DNA of 64,000 nucleotides, taken from contig CANMSB010000001.1 in NCBI GenBank assembly GCA_947500445.1, forward strand, positions 248,001 to 312,000, read 5' to 3'. The notes under the pieces are model-generated. The model saw only the letters and a list, made by a program, of their open reading frames with translations. It did no database searches and was not told the origin of the DNA. This document shows, in pieces, positions 46,256 to 54,029 of the stretch. Source of the stretch: an uncultured Flavobacteriaceae bacterium (GTDB taxonomy: Bacteria > Bacteroidota > Bacteroidia > Flavobacteriales > Flavobacteriaceae). The first letter of the stretch is position 1. Every line of letters starts with the position of its first letter. Made by a program: the position numbers and the translations under genes.

Positions 46256-46482
46256 ATAATCGCCCTTCTGACGACGCGGTTTGCAATCAAAATCAGCGGA
46301 ATCAAAATTGGGGGCGATAGCGCGAACCAAACCCAAAAAAGGCGCAATCCTATCCATAGCAGCACTAGTGCAAGCAAAAAGCCGACGAGGTAGCGGATGC
46401 CTTTTATTACATCCTTTTGGATTAAACCATCGACCAAATAGCATAGAGCAGGTATTATAGGAACTATAGCAATGTACCACAT
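46252..46482 (-). CDS. Small hydrophobic membrane protein, unknown function
   Basis: A 76-residue protein made almost entirely of three hydrophobic helices: residues ~2-20, 30-50 and 51-68 (WVWFALSPPILIPLILIAN), ending in VVRRAII. I recognise no family. It is the last gene of a minus-strand set behind the acetyltransferase gene (20 bp), and its stop overlaps the convergent 105-residue gene by 4 bp. Its small size and position make it a weaker call than its neighbours. Confidence 0.6.
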   Translation of the reverse strand: MWYIAIVPIIPALCYLVDGLIQKDVIKGIRYLVGFLLALVLLWIGLRLFWVWFALSPPILIPLILIANRVVRRAII

Positions 46483-46502
46483 GGTATTGCTAACGTAATA
46501 AG

Positions 46503-46979
46503 TCAGGAATTCTTGTTGGTTTGGCCGTGAACAGTTTTTCTAAAACAAAGGCTGTTTTGAACGCCCTCATAGGGAGGGTAGTTGGGAACGATGACATAGC
46601 CGTTTTTTTGATATAGGGCGATGGCTTCCGGTTGTCGTTTTCCGGTTTCCAGTAGGCAATGGTGAAAACCCAATGCTTTTGTCCATACTTCCAGCGCGGT
46701 CAACACTTTTGTGGCGATACCTTTTCCACGAAAATCAGGCAATACGTACATCCTTTTTACTTCAAGGGTGGTAGGGTCAAACGTTTTAAGGGCGCCACAG
46801 CCCACCGCCCTGTGGTTGTAATAGGCTACCAAACAGTATTCCAATCGGTCGATACCGTTAAACTGATGGTAAAACGAATGATCCGCTCCATCGCGGGTCG
46901 CCAAATCGGTATCCAATAGTGCCACCAGTTTAATGAAGTCCTCATTTTTGGCATCGGTCTTTAAGAACTGTAAGGTCAT
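46503..46979 (-). CDS. GNAT family N-acetyltransferase
   Basis: A 158-residue acetyltransferase. The acetyl-CoA loop is PDFRGKGIATKVLTALEVW and the beta-strand before it EVKRMYVLP. HHCLLETGKRQPEAIALYQKNGY is typical of the YhhY/PhnO-like group. Acceptor unknown. The ATG at 46979 is chosen; the upstream in-frame start is TTG. It begins 2 bp after the stop of the metallophosphatase gene, implying co-transcription. Confidence 0.9.
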   Translation of the reverse strand: MTLQFLKTDAKNEDFIKLVALLDTDLATRDGADHSFYHQFNGIDRLEYCLVAYYNHRAVGCGALKTFDPTTLEVKRMYVLPDFRGKGIATKVLTALEVWTKALGFHHCLLETGKRQPEAIALYQKNGYVIVPNYPPYEGVQNSLCFRKTVHGQTNKNS

Positions 46980-46981
46980 GA

Positions 46982-47890
46982 TCAAACGGTTATGCTTACC
47001 CCTTTGGAGGTACTGTTCTTTAGGGCATCAAAATAAAAATCGATTCTTCCCAATTGAAGCCCGAAACACCCAACTTGATTGACCAGAACATCATTACCGA
47101 TACGGTTTTTCGCGATGGTGGGTTTTTCCAAAAAAGTGTGTGTGTGCCCACCGATAATCAGGTTGGTGTGTGCGGTTTTGGCTGCCAGTTTTAGGTCGTT
47201 GGGCCTGTTTTCGTTCGGGTACCGGTAGCCCAGATGGGACAAGCAGATAATGACATCGCATTGTTCTTCGTTTTTAAGCCGTTGTTCGCAATCCCAGGCA
47301 ATTTCATAAGGGTCGAGCGACTTTGTTTCTTTATAGAGTGAAGGGGTCACCAAACCTTCCAATTGAATACCAAGTCCATAGATACCTACTTTGATGCCAT
47401 CCATAAAATAGGTGCGGTACGGCTTTACATGCCCATCGAGCACAGTGTTGCGAAAATCGTAATTGGCCGATAACAGCTCGAACGTTGCATTGGGCAGTTG
47501 TGCCAAAAGTCCGTCGATGCCATTGTCAAAGTCGTGATTTCCTATTGTGGCGGCATCGTACCTTAGTTTGGACATTAGTTTGAATTCCAGCTCGCCTCCA
47601 TAAAAATTGAAGTAGGGGGTTCCCTGAAAAATGTCGCCGGCATCCAATAGCAAGGTGTTCGGATTTTCGTTACGGATCGTTTCTACCAATGCCGCCCGTC
47701 GCGCCAGACCGCCCATTCCCGGAAATTCGCTATGTTCCGAAGGAAAGGGGTCGATATGACTATGTACGTCATTGGTATGTAAAATGGTCAGCTTTTTTTT
47801 GGGTAGGTCCTTGCACGACGCTAAGGAAAGACCGCTTAGCGCCAAGCTTCCCGCTGCCGAAACATCCTTGATAAACGTTCTTCTTTTCAT
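46982..47890 (-). CDS. Exported metallophosphatase, UshA N-terminal-domain type
   Basis: A 302-residue protein corresponding only to the catalytic half of 5'-nucleotidase/UshA. The N-terminus has a twin-arginine-like MKRRTFIKD and a lipobox LASC (Cys26). Metal ligands follow: HTNDVHSHIDPF (D, H), LLDAGDIFQG (D), ATIGNHDFD (N, H) and LIIGGHTHTF (H, H). The substrate-binding C-terminal domain of UshA is missing here. It is supplied by the upstream gene at 48028-48795 on the same strand, 137 bp away. Together they may form a nucleotide-scavenging enzyme in the periplasm. Confidence 0.9.
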   Translation of the reverse strand: MKRRTFIKDVSAAGSLALSGLSLASCKDLPKKKLTILHTNDVHSHIDPFPSEHSEFPGMGGLARRAALVETIRNENPNTLLLDAGDIFQGTPYFNFYGGELEFKLMSKLRYDAATIGNHDFDNGIDGLLAQLPNATFELLSANYDFRNTVLDGHVKPYRTYFMDGIKVGIYGLGIQLEGLVTPSLYKETKSLDPYEIAWDCEQRLKNEEQCDVIICLSHLGYRYPNENRPNDLKLAAKTAHTNLIIGGHTHTFLEKPTIAKNRIGNDVLVNQVGCFGLQLGRIDFYFDALKNSTSKGVSITV

Positions 47891-48027
47891 TCGTTTGAGG
47901 TTTTGTATTCTGCTGAAAATGAGAAAACTAAAAATTTCTGCTCATTTCATGGCACCTGTTGCATTTTTGGTGCCCAAATCCTACTAAGGGCCAATTTGTA
48001 TATGGGTGTTCAATATTTTTGTAAATC

Positions 48028-48795
48028 TCAATTCCTTTTATAAAACCGGTCGTCTACCTTGGGGGCTAAGGTGTCTACGGCCTTAAAATAGTCGATTATG
48101 GCGTTCCGGATCAAATAATCGGTCTGGTGAAAAGCCCTGGCATCGGCAAAGAAACCCATGTTGTCGCCACCTTTTACTAGGTAATCGTTGGTAGCAATGT
48201 GGTAGGTTTCCGTTTCGCTAAAAGGCCCGCCGGCAATGGTTACTTGATGAATGGTATCGTCGTTATTCAAAACAATTTGGATTCCCGCCACGGGATGTGC
48301 TCTTTTTGAGCGTATCAAAAAGGATAAAAGCGACTTTACGGCCATTCCGGGCAATTCAACGACCACGATGTAATTTTCAAAAGGCATCACCTCGTATGCC
48401 GTCCGGGCGCTTACCGGACCTTTGGAAATAGTAGATCGTATACCACCGTGGTTGAGCAACACAAAATCGATGGTATTGGAAGTGCGGCTTTTATATATCG
48501 GGTTGGCACGCTCCAACACTAAATCCGCCAAAAGATTGCCTGCGGTAGTATTGTAGCTGCCGTCGTCCTTGGAAATGGCGTTGGGCGCATAGGCCAAGGT
48601 ACTGTCGAGTACCGCATCTATCCGTGAACGATAGGGGAGGATCATGGCGTCGATGGAATCAATTTTTGCGATCGTGTCCAATATAGGGAGCTGTGCTGCC
48701 GTTATTTTTTGTAAGGAGTAACCGTCCGGTTTACAGGATGCCACTATGCATGTTGTTACAAAAATAACAAAATGTTTTATTTTTAAAACAGTCAT
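48028..48795 (-). CDS. 5'-nucleotidase C-terminal-domain lipoprotein
   Basis: A 255-residue protein with a signal sequence and lipobox VASC (Cys21), so it is a separate exported lipoprotein. The rest matches the 5'-nucleotidase C-terminal domain: GNLLADLVLERA, LLNHGGIRSTISKGPVSARTAYEVMPFENYIVVVEL, and YHIATNDYLVKGGDNMGFF, the substrate-stacking region. It lies upstream of the metallophosphatase gene, so the two halves of UshA are encoded as separate lipoproteins in inverted order. A non-covalent pair is the simple reading. Confidence 0.88.
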   Translation of the reverse strand: MTVLKIKHFVIFVTTCIVASCKPDGYSLQKITAAQLPILDTIAKIDSIDAMILPYRSRIDAVLDSTLAYAPNAISKDDGSYNTTAGNLLADLVLERANPIYKSRTSNTIDFVLLNHGGIRSTISKGPVSARTAYEVMPFENYIVVVELPGMAVKSLLSFLIRSKRAHPVAGIQIVLNNDDTIHQVTIAGGPFSETETYHIATNDYLVKGGDNMGFFADARAFHQTDYLIRNAIIDYFKAVDTLAPKVDDRFYKRN

Positions 48796-48801
48796 CCTTT
48801 T

Positions 48802-48809
48802 TATCTTTG
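48802..48809 (+). promoter_or_regulatory. -7 box upstream of the structured leader
   Basis: TATCTTTG, exact TAnnTTTG, 148 bp before the DUF6913 ATG. A second exact box (TACATTTG) follows at 48835-48842. Either would place the predicted RNA fold at the 5' end of the transcript. Confidence 0.5.
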
Positions 48810-48834
48810 CCCCATCAGGTGATAGGATATTCTT

Positions 48835-48842
48835 TACATTTG
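48835..48842 (+). promoter_or_regulatory. -7 box adjoining the structured leader
   Basis: TACATTTG, exact TAnnTTTG. Transcription starting about seven bases later would begin near 48849, at the first base of the predicted fold. Confidence 0.5.
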
Positions 48843-48847
48843 TATTG

Positions 48848-48938
48848 CATGCCCTTGGGACCTTGTGGTGGAACAGGTGGTACTTTATTCCAATGCAATT
48901 GGATAAAGACCCGATGCTCCAATGGACAAGGTTGCATG
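48848..48938 (+). ncRNA. Candidate structured RNA (small RNA or 5' leader element)
   Basis: Nested complementary segments: CATGC (48848-48852) with GCATG (48934-48938); GACCTTGT (48859-48866) with ACAAGGTT (48926-48933); TGGA (48869-48872) with TCCA (48918-48921). A long hairpin follows: GGT(A)CTTTAT(T)CCAAT (48879-48894) with ATTGGATAAAGACC (48898-48911), 14 pairs with two single-base bulges and a GCA loop. It sits directly after a -7 box and ends 18 bp before the DUF6913 start. I do not recognise the family; it lacks the GGAAG-type loop of SRP RNA. The same bases can encode a short Cys-rich peptide, so the RNA reading is a hypothesis. Confidence 0.4.
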
Positions 48939-48950
48939 TTTAAATGGTAA
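48849..48950 (+). CDS. Possible 33-residue cysteine-rich peptide (alternative to the RNA reading)
   Basis: ATG at 48849 to TAA at 48948-48950. The peptide begins MPLGPCGGTGGTLFQC, continues with CSNGQGC, and ends MFKW; it has four cysteines and seven glycines. It is too short for statistics and overlaps a strong predicted RNA fold. The last codons (ATG TTT AAA) repeat the first codons of the following gene. A Cys/Gly-rich leader peptide or exported micropeptide is possible. I cannot match it to a family. Confidence 0.25.
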   Translation: MPLGPCGGTGGTLFQCNWIKTRCSNGQGCMFKW

Positions 48951-48956
48951 AAATAC

Positions 48957-49493
48957 ATGTTTAAAGGAATAAAAGATAAGCTGAAATATAAATCTGGTGT
49001 TAAGTTTTTGAAAGCGGCCATGGAACGCCCCGTAGTACCGGCAGACCGGTCCCACGGAATTACCTCGGTCGGGTGTATTGTGGATATGGACAAGTTTGAA
49101 AATTCGGATGTCTTTTTCCAGTTTCAAGAAGAGTACGCACTTCGGCCCAATGCCGTCAAAATAATAGGGTACAAGAGTTATTATGATAAAAACTCCCCCT
49201 ATGCCACCCCTGTATTTTCCGATAAGGACCTGGGATGGAACGGTGCGATCGAAAACAGTTACGCTTTGGAATTTTTAAGCCGGGAATACGATTTGCTGGT
49301 CAATTATTACAAAGAAGATAACTTGCTCATGAAATTGATGAGCGTCAATACCAAGGCACGTTTTCGTGTTGGTTTCAGTGAAGTCGATAGTTATTTTAAC
49401 GATTTGATTTTGGAAGTTCCCTTAAACGACTTCAAGGTCTTTAAAAAAGAGCTAAAGAAGTATTTGAGCGTCCTCAATGAAATAGGCGGATAA
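48957..49493 (+). CDS. DUF6913 family protein
   Basis: A 178-residue soluble protein, basic at the N-terminus (MFKGIKDKLKYKSGVKFLK). It continues with SHGITSVGCIVDMDKFENSDVFFQFQEEY and IIGYKSYYDKN, and ends in a Leu/Lys-rich helix. I place it in the flavobacterial DUF6913 family on overall pattern. Function is unknown; the YALEFLSREYDLLVNYYKEDN stretch shows no catalytic motif. It precedes dapA by 76 bp on the same strand. Its 5' region carries two -7 boxes and the fold at 48848-48938, so this gene may be regulated through its leader. Confidence 0.8.
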   Translation: MFKGIKDKLKYKSGVKFLKAAMERPVVPADRSHGITSVGCIVDMDKFENSDVFFQFQEEYALRPNAVKIIGYKSYYDKNSPYATPVFSDKDLGWNGAIENSYALEFLSREYDLLVNYYKEDNLLMKLMSVNTKARFRVGFSEVDSYFNDLILEVPLNDFKVFKKELKKYLSVLNEIGG

Positions 49494-49569
49494 CTATCCA
49501 CAACATGCTGTTTTTCACTTGGTTATAATTATTCGGAATAGAGGATATATTACAAATAAAGTGGATAGT

Positions 49570-50463
49570 ATGAAGGAATTGATAGGAACTGGGGTCGCAT
49601 TGGTGACGCCTTTTACCACCGAAGGCCATGTCGATGTTGATGGGCTTATACGAATTGTTGGTTACTGTATCGATGGGGGTATCGATTATTTGGTGGTATT
49701 GGGTACTACCGGAGAATCGGCGACCCTTACCAAAAAAGAGAAGCAATTGGTTGCCGATACCGTGGTTGCCGCAAATAACGGTAGGCTTCCTTTGGTTTTA
49801 GGTGTCGGAGGTAACAATACCGCCGCCGTGGTAGAAGAGCTTAGGGAACTCGACCTAACGAATTTTGATGCCGTTTTATCCGTATCCCCCTATTACAACA
49901 AACCTACCCAAGAGGGCATTTACCAACATTTTAAGGTAATAGCTGCGGCATCGCCACTACCGATCATCGTGTACAATGTGCCGAGCCGCACCGGTAGTAA
50001 TATGTCACCGCAGACTACCGTACAATTGGCCAACGATTGTCCAAAGATCATAGCCATAAAAGAAGCTTCGGGCGAGATGGAACAGGTACGGCATATTTTA
50101 AGACAAAAACCGAACGGGTTTATGGTGATATCTGGTGATGATGCAACGGCATTGGAAACGACATTGGCGGGTGGTTCCGGAGTAATTTCCGTGCTTGGTC
50201 AAGGCCTTCCCGCGGAGTTTTCGGCGATGATACGGCTCGGCCTGAACGGTGAGGCCGCCGAGGCAAGAGCGCTGCACCATGCGTTACATTCTGGAATGGA
50301 ACTGATTTTCCAAGAGGGGAACCCTGCCGGGATTAAGGCGATTTTTGAAATTCTGAACCTTGCTACGGCCAAAGTGCGTTTGCCTTTGATGGAGGCCAGT
50401 ACACGCTTAAAAGGAGAACTCCTTCGGTTCGTGGAACAAAAGCTAAAGCACACTGTTTCATAA
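49570..50463 (+). CDS. dapA: 4-hydroxy-tetrahydrodipicolinate synthase
   Basis: A 297-residue class I aldolase that condenses pyruvate and aspartate semialdehyde in the lysine/DAP pathway. TGVALVTPFTTEGHVD, the LGTTGESATLT loop, Tyr in VYNVPSRTGSNM, and the Schiff-base Lys in IIAIKEASGEMEQ are present. EGNPAGIKAIFEIL lies near the C-terminus. The ATG at 49570 is fixed by homology (MKELIGTGVALVTPF); the open frame upstream is unrelated. dapF, later in the pathway, is at 32375. Confidence 0.97.
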   Translation: MKELIGTGVALVTPFTTEGHVDVDGLIRIVGYCIDGGIDYLVVLGTTGESATLTKKEKQLVADTVVAANNGRLPLVLGVGGNNTAAVVEELRELDLTNFDAVLSVSPYYNKPTQEGIYQHFKVIAAASPLPIIVYNVPSRTGSNMSPQTTVQLANDCPKIIAIKEASGEMEQVRHILRQKPNGFMVISGDDATALETTLAGGSGVISVLGQGLPAEFSAMIRLGLNGEAAEARALHHALHSGMELIFQEGNPAGIKAIFEILNLATAKVRLPLMEASTRLKGELLRFVEQKLKHTVS

Positions 50464-50557
50464 CGTACGTTAAAACTTCCTCAAAAGCGATTTAAAAGTT
50501 AGGGCATCTGCTTATTTTAGCAGGGAAATTTTGTTTTTTAAATCCATCCATAATCCC

Positions 50558-50565
50558 TAATTTTG
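50558..50565 (+). promoter_or_regulatory. -7 box of the bamD operon
   Basis: TAATTTTG, exact TAnnTTTG, ending four bases before the bamD ATG at 50570. As at rlmH and the DUF6495 gene, transcription should begin at about the start codon. A TTTTG lies 24 bp upstream, wider than usual. Confidence 0.6.
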
Positions 50566-50569
50566 CAAA

Positions 50570-51403
50570 ATGTTTTTAAACCGGGCTACATTACCGTTCT
50601 ATTTATGTCTAGTCGTTTGTTTTTCCTCTTGTAGTGAATACCAACAGGTATTGAAAAATCAAGATGTGAAGGCCAAGTACGATATGGCGGAAAAGCTTTA
50701 CGAGGACGGTGACTATAAAAGGTCGAACCGTCTTTTTGAACAAATAGCGCCAAAGTACGTTGGAAAGCCTCAAGGGGAACGGGTCATGTTCTTTTTGGCG
50801 GACAGCTATTTTCAGCGAAAAGATTACAATATGGCCGGATATCAGTTCGAGCGTTTTGTCAAGTCATATCCAAGTAGTGATAAAGCGGCGCAAGCTTCGT
50901 TTCTTGGTGCAAAATGTTATTATAAGTTGAGTCCCAATTATTCATTGGACCAAACCGATACGGATAAGGCCCTCGCAAAATTGCAGACCTTTATAAATAC
51001 CTACACCGATTCGGAGTATTTTCCGGAGGCCAACCAAATGGCAAAGGAGCTGACAACAAAGAAAGAACGAAAGGCCTATGAAATAGCCAAACAGTTCAAC
51101 AAGCTAGGAAAGTTCGATTTTACCTTTCTCACTCCGGCAATTGCCGCCTTTGAGAATTTCATTACCGATTACCCGGGTTCCGTGTATATGGAAAAAGCGT
51201 TGTACTATCGGTTTGAGTCGGCCACCGAGTACGGGATGAACAGTATCGAGCGGATGAAGCCGGAACGTTTGAATAAGGCACGAACGGCGTATGAGCAGTT
51301 GAAAAAACAATATCCTGAAACGGAGTATGCCGAAAAGGCGGAAAAGTTATTGGAAAAAATAAACCAAGAGTTACCAGAGCAGCCAACAGGGCGGGCCAAA
51401 TAA
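50570..51403 (+). CDS. bamD: Outer membrane protein assembly factor BamD
   Basis: A 277-residue lipoprotein with the signal ending in CFSSC (Cys22), followed by TPR-like helices (KAKYDMAEKLYEDGDYKRSNRLFEQI; DSYFQRKDYNMAGYQFERFVKSYP; QLKKQYPETEYAEKAEKLLEKI). BamD is the periplasmic lipoprotein that works with BamA in inserting beta-barrel proteins. It heads a compact plus-strand operon: bamD, omega subunit, coaBC, PorD-like gene, probably continuing near recN. This order is widely kept in Bacteroidota. Confidence 0.95.
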   Translation: MFLNRATLPFYLCLVVCFSSCSEYQQVLKNQDVKAKYDMAEKLYEDGDYKRSNRLFEQIAPKYVGKPQGERVMFFLADSYFQRKDYNMAGYQFERFVKSYPSSDKAAQASFLGAKCYYKLSPNYSLDQTDTDKALAKLQTFINTYTDSEYFPEANQMAKELTTKKERKAYEIAKQFNKLGKFDFTFLTPAIAAFENFITDYPGSVYMEKALYYRFESATEYGMNSIERMKPERLNKARTAYEQLKKQYPETEYAEKAEKLLEKINQELPEQPTGRAK

Positions 51404-51416
51404 ATAATTCGATATC

Positions 51417-51749
51417 ATGAATATGAATGACCTAAAAAATTCCAAAGCGCCGGTTTCTACCGTTACCATCAACAAAAATGAATTTGATCAGGAAACGGGA
51501 AACATTTACGAAGCTATTTCGATAGCGGCAAAACGAGCGGTTCAAATAAACTCCGAAATCAAAAAAGAACTGTTGGAGAAGCTTGAAGAGTTTGCAACCT
51601 ACAGCGATAGTCTGGAGGAAGTTTTTGAAAACAAAGAGCAGATCGAGGTTTCCAAATTCTACGAAAAACTCCCAAAACCGCACGCGTTGGCCGTTGAGGA
51701 ATGGTTGAACGAAAAAATATACCACAGGAATACCGATAAAGAGGTATAA
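51417..51749 (+). CDS. rpoZ: DNA-directed RNA polymerase omega subunit (RpoZ, Bacteroidota type)
   Basis: A 110-residue Rpb6/omega-like protein. The family core is TGNIYEAISIAAKRAVQINSEIKKELLEKLEEF. The N-terminal MNDLKNSKAPVSTVTIN and the C-terminal PKPHALAVEEWLNEKIYH are typical of the flavobacterial form, which is longer than the E. coli subunit's conserved core. Omega supports assembly of beta' into RNA polymerase and is often part of the ppGpp site. It lies 13 bp after bamD and 3 bp before coaBC. The start may be Met3 (51423). Confidence 0.9.
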   Translation: MNMNDLKNSKAPVSTVTINKNEFDQETGNIYEAISIAAKRAVQINSEIKKELLEKLEEFATYSDSLEEVFENKEQIEVSKFYEKLPKPHALAVEEWLNEKIYHRNTDKEV

Positions 51750-51752
51750 CGG

Positions 51753-52958
51753 ATGTTGTATGGCAAGCACATTCTCTTAGGGATAACAGGGGGAATCGCC
51801 GCCTACAAAACCACCTTCCTGGTTCGATTACTGATTAAAGCCGGCGCTACAGTCAAGATTATTATGACTGAAAGCGCCGGCTCCTTTGTTTCGCCGTTGA
51901 CCTTGGCAACCTTATCCAAAAACCCTGTACTGACCGATTTTGTTTCGGAGGACAATGGCTCCGTAGATTGGAACAATCATGTATCGCTAGGGCTTTGGGC
52001 CGATTTGATGCTCGTGGCCCCGGCCACGGCCAATACCTTGTCAAAAATGGCCAATGGAACGGCCGACAACCTGTTATTGGCGACATATCTGTCCGCCAAA
52101 TGTCCCGTATTTTTTGCTCCGGCGATGGATTTGGACATGTACCGACATGCTACTACCAAAAAATCGTTTGCCGCGCTGGAATCTTTCGGAAATATCATGA
52201 TTCCGGCGACCAGTGGGGAACTGGCCAGTGGATTGCACGGAGAGGGCAGAATGGCAGAACCGGAGGATATGGTGGCCTTTATAGAACGGGAGCTGCAAAA
52301 AGGACTGCCTTTATCGGGTAAGAAGGTCTTGATTACCGCCGGACCCACGCATGAGGCCATTGACCCCGTTCGCTTTATCGGCAATCATTCTACCGGTCTT
52401 ATGGGATACGAATTAGCGGAGTGCGCCGCCAATTTGGGTGCGACCGTAACCTTGGTGTCCGGGCCTTCCAACTTAAGCCCAAGACACTCGAACATCAATT
52501 GTATCCGCGTAACGTCCGCCAACGAAATGTACGATGCCGCCCATTCCAATTACTCCGATATGGATGTCGTTATCTGCGCTGCGGCAGTGGCCGATTATCG
52601 GCCCGAGCAGGTGGCAACACAAAAGATTAAAAAATCGGATGCCGAGTTTACCCTAACTTTAGTGAAGAACAAAGACATTTTAAAGTCGTTGGGCGCCCTG
52701 AAAAAACGGCAATATTTGGTGGGTTTCGCCTTGGAGACAGAGAATGAGCTGGCCAATGCAAAAGGAAAACTGGAGCGAAAAAATTTGGATGCCATCGTAT
52801 TGAACTCCCTGAATGACAAGGGTGCGGGTTTTGGTACTTCCACTAATAAAATACAATTTATAGATAAGAATTCGGAGATACGATCGTTTGAACTTAAGAC
52901 AAAGGCGGCCGTAGCATCCGATATCTGGAACTTAATTATCAGTAAGACCCATGCGTAA
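51753..52958 (+). CDS. coaBC: Bifunctional phosphopantothenoylcysteine decarboxylase/synthetase CoaBC
   Basis: A 401-residue bifunctional enzyme of coenzyme A synthesis. The N-terminal CoaC flavoprotein has LLGITGGIAAYKT, the catalytic His in DWNNHVSLGLWADLMLVAPATANT, and FFAPAMDLDMY. The C-terminal CoaB domain starts near 185 (KKVLITAGPTHEAIDPVRFIGNHSTG) and contains ICAAAVADYRPE and the nucleotide-binding KIKKSD. coaE, the last step of the pathway, is at 59129. It overlaps the next gene by 8 bp. Confidence 0.96.
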   Translation: MLYGKHILLGITGGIAAYKTTFLVRLLIKAGATVKIIMTESAGSFVSPLTLATLSKNPVLTDFVSEDNGSVDWNNHVSLGLWADLMLVAPATANTLSKMANGTADNLLLATYLSAKCPVFFAPAMDLDMYRHATTKKSFAALESFGNIMIPATSGELASGLHGEGRMAEPEDMVAFIERELQKGLPLSGKKVLITAGPTHEAIDPVRFIGNHSTGLMGYELAECAANLGATVTLVSGPSNLSPRHSNINCIRVTSANEMYDAAHSNYSDMDVVICAAAVADYRPEQVATQKIKKSDAEFTLTLVKNKDILKSLGALKKRQYLVGFALETENELANAKGKLERKNLDAIVLNSLNDKGAGFGTSTNKIQFIDKNSEIRSFELKTKAAVASDIWNLIISKTHA

Positions 52959-53847
52959 CACATTCTTTTTTTTCAGCTTCTTTTTGATGTTCATGGGTAT
53001 TTTGGCCGCACAAGAGCTAAATTGTACCATTACGGTAAATTCCGATCAGGTCTCGCAAACCAATCAACAGGTATTCAAAACCTTGGAACGGGCGTTGAAC
53101 GATTTTGTGAACAAGAACAAGTGGACCAACCGTAAGTTTAAGGAAAATGAGCTGGTGAACGCACAAATGTTCATTACCATTACCGATTTCGATTCCAATC
53201 GTTTTCAAGGTAACATTCAGGTACAATCCTCTAGACCTGTTTACAATACTTCGTACCAGACCCCGATTTTTAACTTTAAGGACAATAATTTCGATTTTGA
53301 ATACATTGAATTTCAGCCGTTGGTCTTCAATCAAAATGTTTTTGAATCGAATCTTGTCAGCGTCATATCGTATTACGTGTATGTAATCCTTGGATTGGAT
53401 GCGGATACCTTTTCACTTGAAGGCGGAAACGATAATTTTAGGGTGGCCCAGGCCATTGTTACCCAGGCACAGGGAAACAACATTCGTGGTTGGGAACGCA
53501 CCACCGATAACAAACGCAGTCGGTTCGAACTGGTCGATAACCTCATGTCGAACTCGTACAGGGAATACCGTGTTGCCATGTACAACTACCACAGAAAAGG
53601 AATGGATGTACTGGCCGACAATAACAGTACCGGAAAACAGGTGATCTCCGGTACCATGAAACTTTTTGAAACGATGATCAAAAGACGTCCCAATGCCTTT
53701 TTGATCCAGACCTTTTTTGATGCCAAATCGGAAGAGATCCAAAGTATTTTTTCAGACGGCCCCAAGACCGATATCGTGTCTTTAAAGGAGACCCTGAACA
53801 GTATTGCGCCCCTGTATTCCAGCACTTGGAACGATATCAAATATTAA
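52951..53847 (+). CDS. porD: DUF4835/PorD-like exported protein
   Basis: A 298-residue protein with a signal peptide (1-20, ending LAAQ) and the DUF4835 pattern: ELNCTITVNSDQVSQTNQQVFKTLERALNDFVN, then EYIEFQPLVFNQNVFESNLVSVISYYVYVILGLDADTFS. DUF4835 includes PorD, named from the Porphyromonas por/type IX secretion studies; its exact role is unclear. The constant neighbourhood (bamD, omega, coaBC, recN) may explain some phenotypes. The gene overlaps coaBC by 8 bp. Confidence 0.87.
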   Translation: MRNTFFFFSFFLMFMGILAAQELNCTITVNSDQVSQTNQQVFKTLERALNDFVNKNKWTNRKFKENELVNAQMFITITDFDSNRFQGNIQVQSSRPVYNTSYQTPIFNFKDNNFDFEYIEFQPLVFNQNVFESNLVSVISYYVYVILGLDADTFSLEGGNDNFRVAQAIVTQAQGNNIRGWERTTDNKRSRFELVDNLMSNSYREYRVAMYNYHRKGMDVLADNNSTGKQVISGTMKLFETMIKRRPNAFLIQTFFDAKSEEIQSIFSDGPKTDIVSLKETLNSIAPLYSSTWNDIKY

Positions 53848-54001
53848 ACTTCAATCGGTGGTAACTATCAATTCCGAGGGATTGCGATAGGTGACGGTCT
53901 ATGTATTTGTAGGGTGATCGGCTTGTAGCACCGTTTTTACCGATTACTTGCGGCAGGTTCTTTTGAAGAAGATTATGGAATGTTTTACGACGGAATAAAC
54001 A

Positions 54002-54009
54002 TATCTTTG
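54002..54009 (+). promoter_or_regulatory. -7 box of recN
   Basis: TATCTTTG, exact TAnnTTTG, 20 bp before the GTG start of recN. It sits in a 182-bp gap after the PorD-like gene; the rest of the gap shows nothing clear. Confidence 0.5.
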
Positions 54010-54029
54010 CATCCTAAGTAAGTGAAACT

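Noticed and set aside
48848-48938. SRP RNA (4.5S) as identity of the structured element
   Set aside because: The conserved SRP loop and internal loop (GGAAG and AGCAG type sequences) are missing.
48746-48943. 65-codon plus-strand frame before the DUF6913 gene
   Set aside because: It starts inside the divergent nucleotidase gene and crosses two -7 boxes; the other frame (48849-48950) and the RNA fold explain the region better.
49496-49504. CTATCCACA, one base from the DnaA box TTATCCACA, between DUF6913 and dapA
   Set aside because: A single isolated near-match with no cluster or AT-rich unwinding region; expected by chance.
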